11,944 nt of DNA from Chloroflexota bacterium. GTDB lineage: Bacteria > Chloroflexota > Dormibacteria > CF-121. Within the stretch, counting starts at the first letter, position 1. Every line of letters begins with the position of its first letter. The notes under the pieces were generated by a model. It made no database searches. It worked only from the letters and a program-made list of their open reading frames with translations, and had not been told where the DNA came from. Shown here piece after piece: positions 1 to 6,158 of the stretch. Where the stretch lies: the NCBI GenBank assembly GCA_005880605.1, contig VBIS01000018.1, forward strand, positions 1-11,944. The letters are read 5' to 3'. The position numbers were made by a program, and so were the translations under genes.

Positions 1-1
1 C

Positions 2-493
2 AAACCAAGCCCGCGGTGGCACGGAATCTTCATCTCGGCGACGCATTGCGGAGCTGGGTGCGCGCTGGGCGACATCATCGGCGAGTGGCTGGTCTTCCTC
101 ACCGGGGTGGCCATCGCCGGCGCGGTCCTCTGGCCCGAGTACATCATCGACTTCGCGTTAGCGTACGTGTTCGGAATTCTCTTTCAGTACCTCGCGATCA
201 AGCCGATGAGCAATCTGTCAGCCCGCGTAGCGCTCTCCCAGGCCATCAGGGCGGACACGCTCTCCGTGATCGCATTCGAAATCGGCATGTTTGCCTGGAT
301 GGCGCTCGTCTTCTTCGTGTTCTTTCCGCATCCACATCTCACACCGGACCACGCAGCGTATTGGTTGACTATGCAGATCGCCATGGCCCTCGGGCTGGCT
401 ACCACTTATCCGGTCCAAATCTGGCTGGTGAGCCGCGGGATTAAGCACGCGATGCACCGACCCATGTTGCCAGCCGCTGCGAAGCCCGGCTGA
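2..493 (+). CDS. DUF4396 domain membrane protein, 5' end outside window
   Basis: The frame is open from base 2 to a TGA at 491-493 and gives 163 residues, with the N-terminus lost beyond the left edge. A GTG at 107 could be taken as a start, but the 35 codons before it encode the most recognisable part of the family: a THCGAGC motif followed by LGDIIGEW. The true start is therefore upstream of the window. About four hydrophobic segments follow, at residues 28-45, 48-65, 95-115 and 125-145, with short loops and a basic C-terminal tail, so it should be an inner-membrane protein. DUF4396 has no established biochemical function that I know of. The paired Cys residues and His in the motif suggest metal or redox chemistry, but that is inference. 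The family assignment is good; the function is open. Confidence 0.85.
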   Translation, partial: KPSPRWHGIFISATHCGAGCALGDIIGEWLVFLTGVAIAGAVLWPEYIIDFALAYVFGILFQYLAIKPMSNLSARVALSQAIRADTLSVIAFEIGMFAWMALVFFVFFPHPHLTPDHAAYWLTMQIAMALGLATTYPVQIWLVSRGIKHAMHRPMLPAAAKPG

Positions 494-779
494 AGCACGA
501 ACGCTGTTCTGTGCTGCGTCACAGGTACTTCGGCTGATGCGTCTCACTTTTCCTCATGAGGGGAATAGTGGCGGGCGGTCATGGAGGTGGCGAGCCAGAG
601 GGGCGTGAGCCGGCGGACGGTGCACCGCTGTCATCAGACGGGCGGGAGGGCAACGTTCCACGCGTTTGATGACTTCGATTGGCAGCGATGCGATTGAGCA
701 GCTTTCGAGAAGCCAACGCCGCAACAGGCACCATAGTATGAGGGTGTTCCCATCAATACTGGCAGGGAGGAAGCCTCTA
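494..779. other. 286-bp spacer between DUF4396 and DUF1801 genes
   Basis: No convincing gene is seen here. A weak hairpin with AGCAC/GTGCT arms (494-498 and 511-515) follows the DUF4396 stop, but it has no T-run. A perfect 10-bp palindrome, CCTCATGAGG, sits at 552-561 and could be a regulator site. A possible -10 (TAGTAT, 734-739) lies about 40 bp before the DUF1801 start, without a good -35. The reading frame of the DUF1801 gene is open back to an ATG at 666, but the ribosome site favours the later start. Confidence 0.35.
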
Positions 780-1235
780 ATGAAAGCCACCCGGAAGTCC
801 GCCAAGAGCACCACCCCGAAAAAGAGTCGGGAGGCATTCTCGGCCGAGGAACGAGCCGCGATAAAGGAGCGCGTCAAAGAGACGAAGACGGCCGCGAACA
901 AGGCGGACGGGGAAAGAGACTTGCTCGCGAAGATCGCCGAGATGCCGGAACGAGATCGCGCCATGGGCAAGCGGCTCCATGCTCTCATCAAGGCCAGCGC
1001 GCCAGCCCTCTCGCCAAGAACCTGGTACGGGATGCCCGCGTATGCCAAGGACGGCAAGGTCGTCTGCTTCTTCCAAAGCGGGCAGAAGTTCAAGACGAGG
1101 TACGCGACGCTCGGATTCAGCGACGCGGCGCACCTCGACGAAGGCACTATGTGGCCGACCAGTTTCGCTCTGACGAAGCTGACCGCCGCCGACGAGGCAA
1201 AGATCGGAGCGCTCGTGAAGAGAGCGGCGAGCTGA
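780..1235 (+). CDS. DUF1801 domain protein (iron-chaperone-like annotation)
   Basis: This encodes 151 residues. The ATG at 780 is chosen because AGGGAGG lies about 9 bp upstream; an in-frame ATG at 666 has no ribosome site, and the codons between read as low-quality protein. Residues 1-45 are Lys/Arg-rich and probably disordered. The DUF1801 fold covers roughly 48-151 and shows its usual signatures: YGMPAYA at 83-89, a GK.VCFF strand at 92-98, and LGFSDAAHLDEGTMWP at 111-126. Relatives are often labelled iron chaperone after a frataxin-like fold, but I see no acidic metal ridge that proves this. Its role is best left as unknown, cytosolic and stress-related. It is followed by the repeat region that surrounds the VOC gene and is probably transcribed alone. 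Confidence 0.85.
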   Translation: MKATRKSAKSTTPKKSREAFSAEERAAIKERVKETKTAANKADGERDLLAKIAEMPERDRAMGKRLHALIKASAPALSPRTWYGMPAYAKDGKVVCFFQSGQKFKTRYATLGFSDAAHLDEGTMWPTSFALTKLTAADEAKIGALVKRAAS

Positions 1236-1251
1236 AGACTGGCCCCAAACA

Positions 1252-1280
1252 GACCAGACCGATCAGGAATCGAGAAGCGC
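1252..1280 (+). repeat. Repeat copy A (29-bp direct repeat)
   Basis: First of three direct copies. It reads GACCAGACC, then GATCAGGAATCGAGAAGCGC. It lies 17 bp after the DUF1801 stop. It differs from copy C at one position and from copy B at two. Weaker similarity to copy B continues to the right through CACCGAGCC (1285-1293). Confidence 0.85.
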
Positions 1281-1343
1281 CATTCACCGAGCCCGCTCCA
1301 CCCTCACCGGCGAGCACCTCGCGGCCTATGTCGGCACCTGACT

Positions 1344-1372
1344 GACCAGACCGGTCAGGAATCAAGAAGCGC
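1344..1372 (+). repeat. Repeat copy B, with perfect inverted core, upstream of VOC gene
   Basis: Second copy, starting 92 bp after copy A and ending 61 bp before the VOC start. Only in this copy does the left part form a perfect inverted repeat: CTGACC (1342-1347), a 5-bp spacer, then GGTCAG (1353-1358). The corresponding arms in A and C carry mismatches. A dyad at this distance from a start codon would suit an operator or regulator site. A possible -10, TACACT, lies at 1390-1395. It is preceded by CTGACTGACC (1338-1347), a 10-mer that recurs at 1862-1871 just past copy C. Confidence 0.8.
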
Positions 1373-1433
1373 GGTCACCGAGCCGCACCTACACTCGGCA
1401 TACAGGCAGCAATTTCAATAGGAGGATTCTTTA

Positions 1434-1766
1434 ATGGCTCAATCCATCAAACTCATCGTCTACCCGGCAAAGGATTTGGAGGGTGCAAAAGTTCTGTTTG
1501 GCAAATTTTTAGGAGTTGAGCCCTATGCCGATGCGGCATATTACGTCGGGTACAGGCTCAATGACCTAGAAGTTGGCTTAGATCCCAACGGCCAAGACGT
1601 CATCGCCTACACAGAGGTTGCCGATATTAAAGTAACCCTAAAGACGTTACTGGAGGCTGGCGCGACAATGCATCAGGACATCAAAGACGTCGGCAGAGGT
1701 CTGCTAATTGCCCAGGTCAAAGATGCTAATAGGAACGTTCTAGGCCTTAGGCAGTCGCCAAAGTAA
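1434..1766 (+). CDS. VOC (glyoxalase/bleomycin-resistance fold) family protein
   Basis: This encodes 110 residues, a single VOC half-unit module. The start is secure: AGGAGG at 1420-1425 sits 8 bp before the ATG. The YPAKDLEGAKVLFGKFLGVEPY stretch (10-31, helix after the first strand) and the closing GLLIAQVKDANRNVLGL region are classic for the family. The positions that usually carry metal-binding His/Glu are not obviously filled, so this may be a non-catalytic or small-molecule-binding member. By counting bases, its GC is about 49%, against 60-70% in nearby genes, and it uses codons such as TTA, CTA and AAA that are rare around it. Together with the flanking direct repeats this suggests recent transfer. 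Many VOC genes of this short type occur beside YciI and DUF1801 genes, as here. The substrate is unknown. Confidence 0.88.
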   Translation: MAQSIKLIVYPAKDLEGAKVLFGKFLGVEPYADAAYYVGYRLNDLEVGLDPNGQDVIAYTEVADIKVTLKTLLEAGATMHQDIKDVGRGLLIAQVKDANRNVLGLRQSPK

Positions 1767-1822
1767 GCCACAGCGACGGCTCGCGCGACGGCGGGGATGC
1801 CATCGTGCGTGGCGAAACAGGT

Positions 1823-1851
1823 GACCAGACCCATCAGGAATCGAGAAGCGC
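1823..1851 (+). repeat. Repeat copy C, downstream of VOC gene
   Basis: Third copy, starting 57 bp after the VOC stop and in the same orientation. It matches copy A at 28 of 29 positions. With copy B it brackets the low-GC VOC gene. The shared 10-mer CTGACTGACC follows at 1862-1871, which suggests the remains of a further partial unit. Confidence 0.85.
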
Positions 1852-1955
1852 GGGTCCTGGGCTGACTGACCGCTGAGACGAGAACTCCTCGTCTCCTCCG
1901 CTTGCCGGCCGGTGCTCGCCAACCGGGTGTTCCGGCGACTGATTCGGCGGCGCCG

Positions 1956-1961
1956 TAGACT
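1956..1961 (+). promoter_or_regulatory. Possible -10 box for a leaderless transcript
   Basis: TAGACT fits the TANNNT pattern of a -10 box and ends 6 bp before the ATG at 1968, which would put transcription start on the start codon. There is no ribosome site before that ATG. No clear -35 is visible, so this is a modest inference. Confidence 0.4.
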
Positions 1962-1967
1962 GGGCCG

Positions 1968-2597
1968 ATGCCGGAAACGAAGCTGATAAAGCCGTCAATA
2001 ACCAGCCAGCGTGGAGGGTGGTGGGGGATCGCATTCGCCGTGACGCTGTTGGTGGCTGGAGCAATGGTCTCGCTCCCCAGCGCAAGGTGGACCGGTCGCG
2101 CGATCGCCGACTTCTACGCGGCGCATACGGGGGTGATCCTCGTCCAGCAGCTCCTGGGCGTGGTGACTCTAGCCTTCTTTCTCGCGTTCGCCCTGGCGCT
2201 CGGCGCGCCCTGGCGCCGGTGGCTGCTGGTCGGCACCGCGTTACTCGCCATCTCTGAGCTGGTCACGAACATCGTTGCGGTCATCCTGGCGCTGACGAAC
2301 CCTGGTCCGGACGGCGCCCACGCGTGGACCGTGATCGAGGACTTTGCCGATGAGGCACTCTTCATTTCCATCGCTGTCTTTTCGGTCGCGGCGGCGGTTG
2401 ACGAGGTTGGGTGGGTTCGCGCAGTCGGCCTGGTGGTTGCCGCCATCTCCCTGCTGCGCGTTGTGCTGACGCTTTTTGGTGTGGCGACGCTTGATTCCCT
2501 CGCGCCGATTGCATTTCTGATTCTCATCCTGATCCTGAGTGTCCGCATTCTCATGGGACTGAGCCAGCGGATGCCCACCAGCACCCCGTATTCGTAG
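1968..2597 (+). CDS. Unrecognised six-helix membrane protein
   Basis: This encodes 209 residues that I cannot place in a named family. It has about six hydrophobic segments, at roughly residues 18-38, 54-80, 84-110, 129-145, 150-173 and 178-198. The loops are short and the charged N-terminus is probably cytoplasmic. A polar loop with acidic residues (115-129) separates segments three and four. No catalytic motif or Cys pair is seen. The start lacks a ribosome site but has a -10-like box immediately ahead, so leaderless initiation is likely. The next membrane gene begins 14 bp after the stop, so the two are probably cotranscribed and may work together in the membrane. GC-rich third positions and the continuous hydrophobic pattern support a real gene. 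Confidence 0.7.
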   Translation: MPETKLIKPSITSQRGGWWGIAFAVTLLVAGAMVSLPSARWTGRAIADFYAAHTGVILVQQLLGVVTLAFFLAFALALGAPWRRWLLVGTALLAISELVTNIVAVILALTNPGPDGAHAWTVIEDFADEALFISIAVFSVAAAVDEVGWVRAVGLVVAAISLLRVVLTLFGVATLDSLAPIAFLILILILSVRILMGLSQRMPTSTPYS

Positions 2598-2611
2598 TCG
2601 TCTCCAAGCGG

Positions 2612-3649
2612 ATGGAAAAGCCCCTTGCCCGGCCGTTCTTCATTCGCAATCTCGATGCCGGCAAGTTGCTGGAGACCTTCCTTGTGTCGGCGGTAGCGGC
2701 CTTTCTCGGCGTGCGCTTCTTCCTTGGGGTGACCGGCTATCCGCGCCTTGGCGGGGGCGGCCTCCACATCGCGCACATGCTGTGGGGAGGCGCACTGATG
2801 GTTGCGGGAGTCCTCCTGTTGCTGAGTTACCTCGGGCAGCGGGTCCGGAGGGCCGCGGCAGTCGTGGCCGGGCTCGGATTCGGCCTCTTCATCGACGAGC
2901 TGGGTAAATTCATCACGAGCGATAACAACTACTTCTATCGGCCTGCCATCGCGCTGATTTATGTCGTTTTCGTGCTGCTCTTTCTCTGGTGGCGCTCACT
3001 GGAGCGGCACCGGGAATGGGATGAGCAAACGTACCTCGCCAATGCTCTGATGCTGCTCCAGGACGCCTCGCTGCACGACCTCGATCCAACCGAGAAGTAC
3101 CACCTGATTCGGTGGCTGCGCCAGAGCGGGAGCGCGGGCACAACCCTACTCGGAAATATCGAGGAGGTGGTGGCCGCGCGGCGGCCGGACCTGCCGCGGA
3201 GAAGTGCACTCGGGGTTCGGTTGCGATGGATCCAGAGGCGCGTCGAGGGCGTTCTTCGCTCGGGCTGGACGGGTCGCATCGCCATCGCCGTGCTGTTGAT
3301 CAGACTTCTGGCGGCGATTACGGCCAGCCTGGCTCTTGTCTATGCGCCGAACGCCACGGGACCCGGAGAAACTGTCGATCTGCCGCTACTCCTGGCCTCC
3401 GCCGTTTCGGGCGGGTTAACCCTCGTCGGCGTCGTCTATCTGATCCTGCGCTCGCGGGCGCACGCATTGCGCTGGTTCAGGCGCTCCATTCTCGCGTCGA
3501 TCTTCCTGACGGACCTGTTCACGTTCTATTACCAGCAGCTCGGCGCGGTCGCCGATCTGGCGGTCGACCTCATTCTGCTGGCGGTCTTCGAGGCGCTGCT
3601 GGAGGCCGAGCACCGGCGCGCCGGCCGCGTTGAGGCGACCGCCGGCTAA
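2612..3649 (+). CDS. Conserved polytopic membrane protein of unknown function
   Basis: This encodes 345 residues. The N-terminal membrane part (20-127) has a Gly-rich approach to LHIAHMLWGG (51-60) and then FGLFIDELGKFIT (90-102), two motifs I recall from uncharacterised membrane proteins of Actinomycetota and relatives. A soluble, charged, helical stretch follows (128-215), which may be cytosolic. The C-terminal membrane part has segments near 222-246, 256-280 and 291-330. His52, His55, Asp95 and Glu96 within or beside membrane segments are candidate functional residues. It lies 14 bp after the six-helix protein, with no clear promoter between, so an operon is likely. The start has no strong ribosome site, which fits translational coupling. 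I know of no assigned activity. Confidence 0.75.
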   Translation: MEKPLARPFFIRNLDAGKLLETFLVSAVAAFLGVRFFLGVTGYPRLGGGGLHIAHMLWGGALMVAGVLLLLSYLGQRVRRAAAVVAGLGFGLFIDELGKFITSDNNYFYRPAIALIYVVFVLLFLWWRSLERHREWDEQTYLANALMLLQDASLHDLDPTEKYHLIRWLRQSGSAGTTLLGNIEEVVAARRPDLPRRSALGVRLRWIQRRVEGVLRSGWTGRIAIAVLLIRLLAAITASLALVYAPNATGPGETVDLPLLLASAVSGGLTLVGVVYLILRSRAHALRWFRRSILASIFLTDLFTFYYQQLGAVADLAVDLILLAVFEALLEAEHRRAGRVEATAG

Positions 3650-3651
3650 CT

Positions 3652-3747
3652 CTCCCAGCCTGTGACGCATCGCCCAGGCTTGCGAGCCGCCTGATTTGTA
3701 GCCGTCGTACTCTTTTCCAGTAGCGTCGGGAATTCGAAGGCTGGGAG
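3652..3747 (+). promoter_or_regulatory. Long-range inverted repeat covering the peroxiredoxin ribosome site
   Basis: CTCCCAGCCT (3652-3661) is the exact reverse complement of AGGCTGGGAG (3738-3747). The right arm includes most of GGGAGG (3743-3748), the ribosome site for the ATG at 3755. Between the arms, CAGGC (3675-3679) and GCCTG (3689-3693) can form a local hairpin, and CAGGCT (3675-3680) can pair instead with AGCCTG (3657-3662), which would free the right arm. Read-through RNA from the membrane operon would carry both arms. A transcript starting between them would carry only the right one. The structure is seen in sequence; a regulatory role is inference. Confidence 0.4.
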
Positions 3748-3754
3748 GCTCAGG

Positions 3755-4330
3755 ATGACCACCTCGACCGATCCATCGCAACTTCCACCGGGTCTACCGG
3801 CGCCGGTCGACGACGGTGCCGCAGCTCACCTCCAGGGGTCGCTCGTTCCCGACGTCCAGCTGCGCTCAACGAACGGTCCGCTGGTGTCGCTGGCGCGGCT
3901 GGGAAAAGGTCGGGTAGTCGTGTATGCCTATCCGCGAACCGGCCGGCCTGGCGAGCCTGAGCTGACGGACGATTGGGATTTGATCCCTGGCGCCCGAGGG
4001 TGTACCCCCCAAGCCTGTGGCTTCCGTGACCATTACGCCGAATTGACTGCGGCCGGTGCGAACGTGTTCGGTCTCTCAACCCAGTCCACTGCCGACCAGG
4101 AAGAACTTGTCGCCCGACTCCACCTACCCTTCCCTGTGCTGTCCGATGCGAATCTCGCGCTGGCGCAGGCCATGCGCTTACCCACGTTCCGAGCAGCCGG
4201 TCAGACGCTGCTGCGCCGGCTGACACTCGTGATCCGCGACGGCCGGGTGGAGCATGTTTGGTACCCGGTGTTTCCACCCGATCGTCATGCGGCAGAAGTC
4301 CTCCAATGGTTGTTGACGGCTAAAGCATGA
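3755..4330 (+). CDS. Peroxiredoxin, AhpC/TSA (BCP-like) family
   Basis: This encodes 191 residues. The start is fixed by GGGAGG 6 bp upstream. It should reduce hydrogen peroxide or organic hydroperoxides in the cytosol, taking electrons from a thioredoxin-type partner. The thioredoxin fold covers about 28-188. The active-site stretch is GCTPQACGFRD (82-92): Cys83 is the expected peroxidatic Cys and Cys88, five residues on, is placed like the resolving Cys of BCP/PrxQ proteins. The core strand VVVYAYPRTG (54-63) is separated from the GCT motif by a longer loop than in classic BCP (about residues 64-80). This matches a subgroup I recall with a YPRTG.PG...IPGARGCTPQ.C pattern. FPVLSDANL (126-134) is also typical. 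It stands alone between the membrane operon and a hydrolase. Confidence 0.9.
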   Translation: MTTSTDPSQLPPGLPAPVDDGAAAHLQGSLVPDVQLRSTNGPLVSLARLGKGRVVVYAYPRTGRPGEPELTDDWDLIPGARGCTPQACGFRDHYAELTAAGANVFGLSTQSTADQEELVARLHLPFPVLSDANLALAQAMRLPTFRAAGQTLLRRLTLVIRDGRVEHVWYPVFPPDRHAAEVLQWLLTAKA

Positions 4331-4439
4331 GACTCACGAATGACGGCAAGCCGCTGGAATAGGGCTCCGATGAATTCGGCCAATCGACGGAGTCTTCATC
4401 TTCGGCACCAATTTCCATCGAACACAAAAGGAGCAACCC

Positions 4440-5258
4440 ATGAAGACCGATTGGACCACTGACGTAAAGGGCACCGGCCAGTACGCCGACGTCAACGGCA
4501 TGAAGCTCTACTACGAGACGCACGGGGCGGGGCGCCCAATGATCCTGCTGCACGGCGGTCTCGGGTCGGGCGAGATGTTCGGGCCAGTTCTACCGCAGCT
4601 CGCGGAGCGCCACCAGGTCATCACCGTCGACCTCCAGGGACATGGCCGCACCGCTGACATCGATCGGCCGATCGACATCAAACTCATGGCCGATGACATC
4701 GCCGCCCTGATCGACCACCTCGAGCTAGCCAGCCCCGATGTTGTGGGCGTCTCGCTCGGTGGTGGCGTCGCGCTGCAGACCGCGGTGAAGTACCCGAAGA
4801 AAGTCCGCCGGCTCGTCGCCGTGTCAGCGAACATCCGTCCCGACGCGATCCCCGCGGAGTTGCGGGCCCAGCAGAACCAGGTGAATGCGGCAGCCGTCGA
4901 GTTCATGAAGGACACGCCGATGTACCAGCTGTACCAGAAAGTCGCGCCTCGCCCTCAAGATTTCCCTCGCCTACTGGATAAGCTGGGGGCATCGATGGCG
5001 AAACCCTTCGACTTCACGGAAGACGTCCGCGGCCTCCAGGTGCCGACACTCATCGTCGCGGCGGACGCCGACATGGCGCCGCCGAGCCACTACGTCGAGA
5101 TGTTCAAACTGCTCGATGGCGGCCTCCGGGACGGCGGCTGGATGGGCGAGGGCCGGCCGAAGGGCGGACACGCGCTCGCGATCCTGCCGGGCCTAACCCA
5201 CTACAACATCTTCGTATCGCCCCTCTTCGCTGCGGTCACGCTCGCCTTTCTCGAATAG
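4440..5258 (+). CDS. Alpha/beta-fold hydrolase
   Basis: This encodes 272 residues, the usual length for the family. The start follows AAAGGAG (4427-4433) by 6 bp. Visible parts are the oxyanion strand ILLHGG (35-40), VDLQGHGRT (63-71), the nucleophile elbow GVSLGG with Ser105, a probable acid at Asp209 or Asp211 in the VAADADM strand end, and the base His254 in GLTHYN. The cap region (135-190) is helical. The C-terminal FAAVTLAFLE helix is typical of this subgroup, which includes many proteins labelled only as hydrolases or chloroperoxidase/esterase-like enzymes. A Gly-rich loop (227-243) before the His is longer than usual. The substrate cannot be read from sequence. It is probably cytosolic and transcribed by itself. 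Confidence 0.9.
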   Translation: MKTDWTTDVKGTGQYADVNGMKLYYETHGAGRPMILLHGGLGSGEMFGPVLPQLAERHQVITVDLQGHGRTADIDRPIDIKLMADDIAALIDHLELASPDVVGVSLGGGVALQTAVKYPKKVRRLVAVSANIRPDAIPAELRAQQNQVNAAAVEFMKDTPMYQLYQKVAPRPQDFPRLLDKLGASMAKPFDFTEDVRGLQVPTLIVAADADMAPPSHYVEMFKLLDGGLRDGGWMGEGRPKGGHALAILPGLTHYNIFVSPLFAAVTLAFLE

Positions 5259-5311
5259 CATTCGCCATGCCGCGAAGCGTACCGCGCCATGGATGAGCGG
5301 CGTGCCATCAA

Positions 5312-5332
5312 GTCCCTCCTGCGGATAGGGAC
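5312..5332 (+). other. Small hairpin in the hydrolase-DUF2255 spacer
   Basis: GTCCCT and AGGGAC form a 6-bp stem around a 9-base loop, 53 bp past the hydrolase stop and 41 bp before the DUF2255 start. There is no T-run, so it is a poor intrinsic terminator. It could lie in the 5' leader of the next gene or be chance. Confidence 0.25.
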
Positions 5333-5373
5333 GGTCTGACTAAGATCAGCCGTATTGCTAAGGAGGTACGACG

Positions 5374-5748
5374 ATGAGCGAATGGACCAGCGATGAACTA
5401 AGCAAGATCGGATCGGCTGAAGAGGTACAGATCACGTCCCGCCGGCGCGACGGCACGCTGCGCAAACCAGTGACGGTCTGGGCGGTCCGCGACGGCAATA
5501 GCGTCTACGTCCGCTCCGTTACGGGGCCGAACGGTGCGTGGTTTCGTGGCGCCCAGGAGTCGCACCAAGGTCGGATCCGGGCCGGGGGCCTCGAGAAAGA
5601 CGCCACGTTCGTTGACGCCAACCACGATATCGACGACACCGTTGACGCTGCATATCGGGCCAAATACCGGCGCTACGCTGGAAATATCCTCAACAGCGTG
5701 CTGACCGCGCAGGCGCGATCCGCGACGATCAAACTCGTGCCGCGCTAG
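5374..5748 (+). CDS. DUF2255 family protein
   Basis: This encodes 124 residues. A strong AAGGAGGT a few bases before the ATG fixes the start. The order of elements fits DUF2255: WTSDELSKIG at the N-terminus, an Arg-rich strand SRRRDGTLRKPVTVW (22-36), VYVRSV, AWFRGAQES, then a conserved VDAAYRAKY region near 90-99. The strand pattern and the WFRGA...G.I..GG motif recall small split-barrel flavin/F420-binding proteins, but that is my inference and no cofactor has been shown here. It is small, soluble and probably cytosolic. Its 3' end overlaps the convergent YciI gene by 20 bp, so transcription of one may interfere with the other. A possible -10, TAAGAT (5341-5346), precedes it. Confidence 0.88.
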   Translation: MSEWTSDELSKIGSAEEVQITSRRRDGTLRKPVTVWAVRDGNSVYVRSVTGPNGAWFRGAQESHQGRIRAGGLEKDATFVDANHDIDDTVDAAYRAKYRRYAGNILNSVLTAQARSATIKLVPR

Positions 5749-6097
5749 ATACCGCCTCCTCGGTTTGGAAAATCTCTCGGATCTCGAAGATCCCGCCATC
5801 GAAGGGTGCCCGCTTAAGCCACTCGACGGCTTCGTCCATTGAGCGCACCTGCCACAGCCAGTAGCCGCCCACTAGCTCCTTGGCTTCCGCGAACGGCCCG
5901 TCGATCACTGTCCGCTTCCTGCCGTCGAATCGAACGCGCTTTCCCTTCGAGCTTGGGTAGAGGCGGCCAGCGGCGACGACCACCCCTGCCTTGACTAGCT
6001 CGTCGTTGTAGTTCTGGAACTCGGCGAGAGTCTCCGGCGACGGGGGCCTCACGCCATCACTCTGTTCGCCTTCCTTGGCGAGAACGAGAACTTGCAT
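5729..6097 (-). CDS. YciI-like DGPF domain protein
   Basis: This encodes 122 residues. The start is supported by AAGGAG about 6-7 bp upstream on the minus strand. It shows the DGPF signature DGPFAEAKELVGGYW at 66-80, the N-terminal strand MQVLVLAKEGE, the AEFQNYNDELVKAGV helix (25-39) and the closing EIREIF strand (105-110). It should form a dimeric alpha/beta barrel. In this family a His-Asp pair has been proposed for catalysis in YciI itself; here Asp66 is present but no matching His is seen. DGPF proteins are the characteristic partners of ECF42 sigma factors, and a matching promoter is present upstream (see 6159-6185). No sigma-factor gene is in the window. The function is unknown. Confidence 0.9.
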   Translation of the reverse strand: MQVLVLAKEGEQSDGVRPPSPETLAEFQNYNDELVKAGVVVAAGRLYPSSKGKRVRFDGRKRTVIDGPFAEAKELVGGYWLWQVRSMDEAVEWLKRAPFDGGIFEIREIFQTEEAVSSAARV

Positions 6098-6158
6098 CTC
6101 TGTCTCCTTCTATTTTGGATCTGATTCCGCCGCTTTGGCCCAGCCTCCTTATTCATAC

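Noticed and set aside
16..444. 142-codon plus-strand frame overlapping the DUF4396 gene
   Set aside because: Its product is Arg/His-rich and family-less, while the other frame carries the clear THCGAGC motif and membrane segments.
494..515. Intrinsic terminator after the DUF4396 gene
   Set aside because: The stem is only 5 bp with a 12-base loop and no T-run follows.
554..1147. 197-codon minus-strand frame over the DUF1801 gene
   Set aside because: The opposite strand encodes an unmistakable DUF1801 protein with a ribosome site; this frame has neither.
1329..1355. Second ECF42-like site upstream of the VOC gene (TGTCGG-N17-CGGT)
   Set aside because: Both boxes deviate from the motif at the important positions, so I do not count it.
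1252..1851. CRISPR array from the 29-bp repeats
   Set aside because: The spacings (92 and 479 bp between starts) are far too unequal, a coding gene lies between two copies, and no cas gene is present.
2114..2776. 220-codon open frame on the minus strand
   Set aside because: It lies opposite two hydrophobic coding genes, is Arg/Ser/Thr-rich with low complexity, and has no ribosome site. It is a GC-rich shadow frame.
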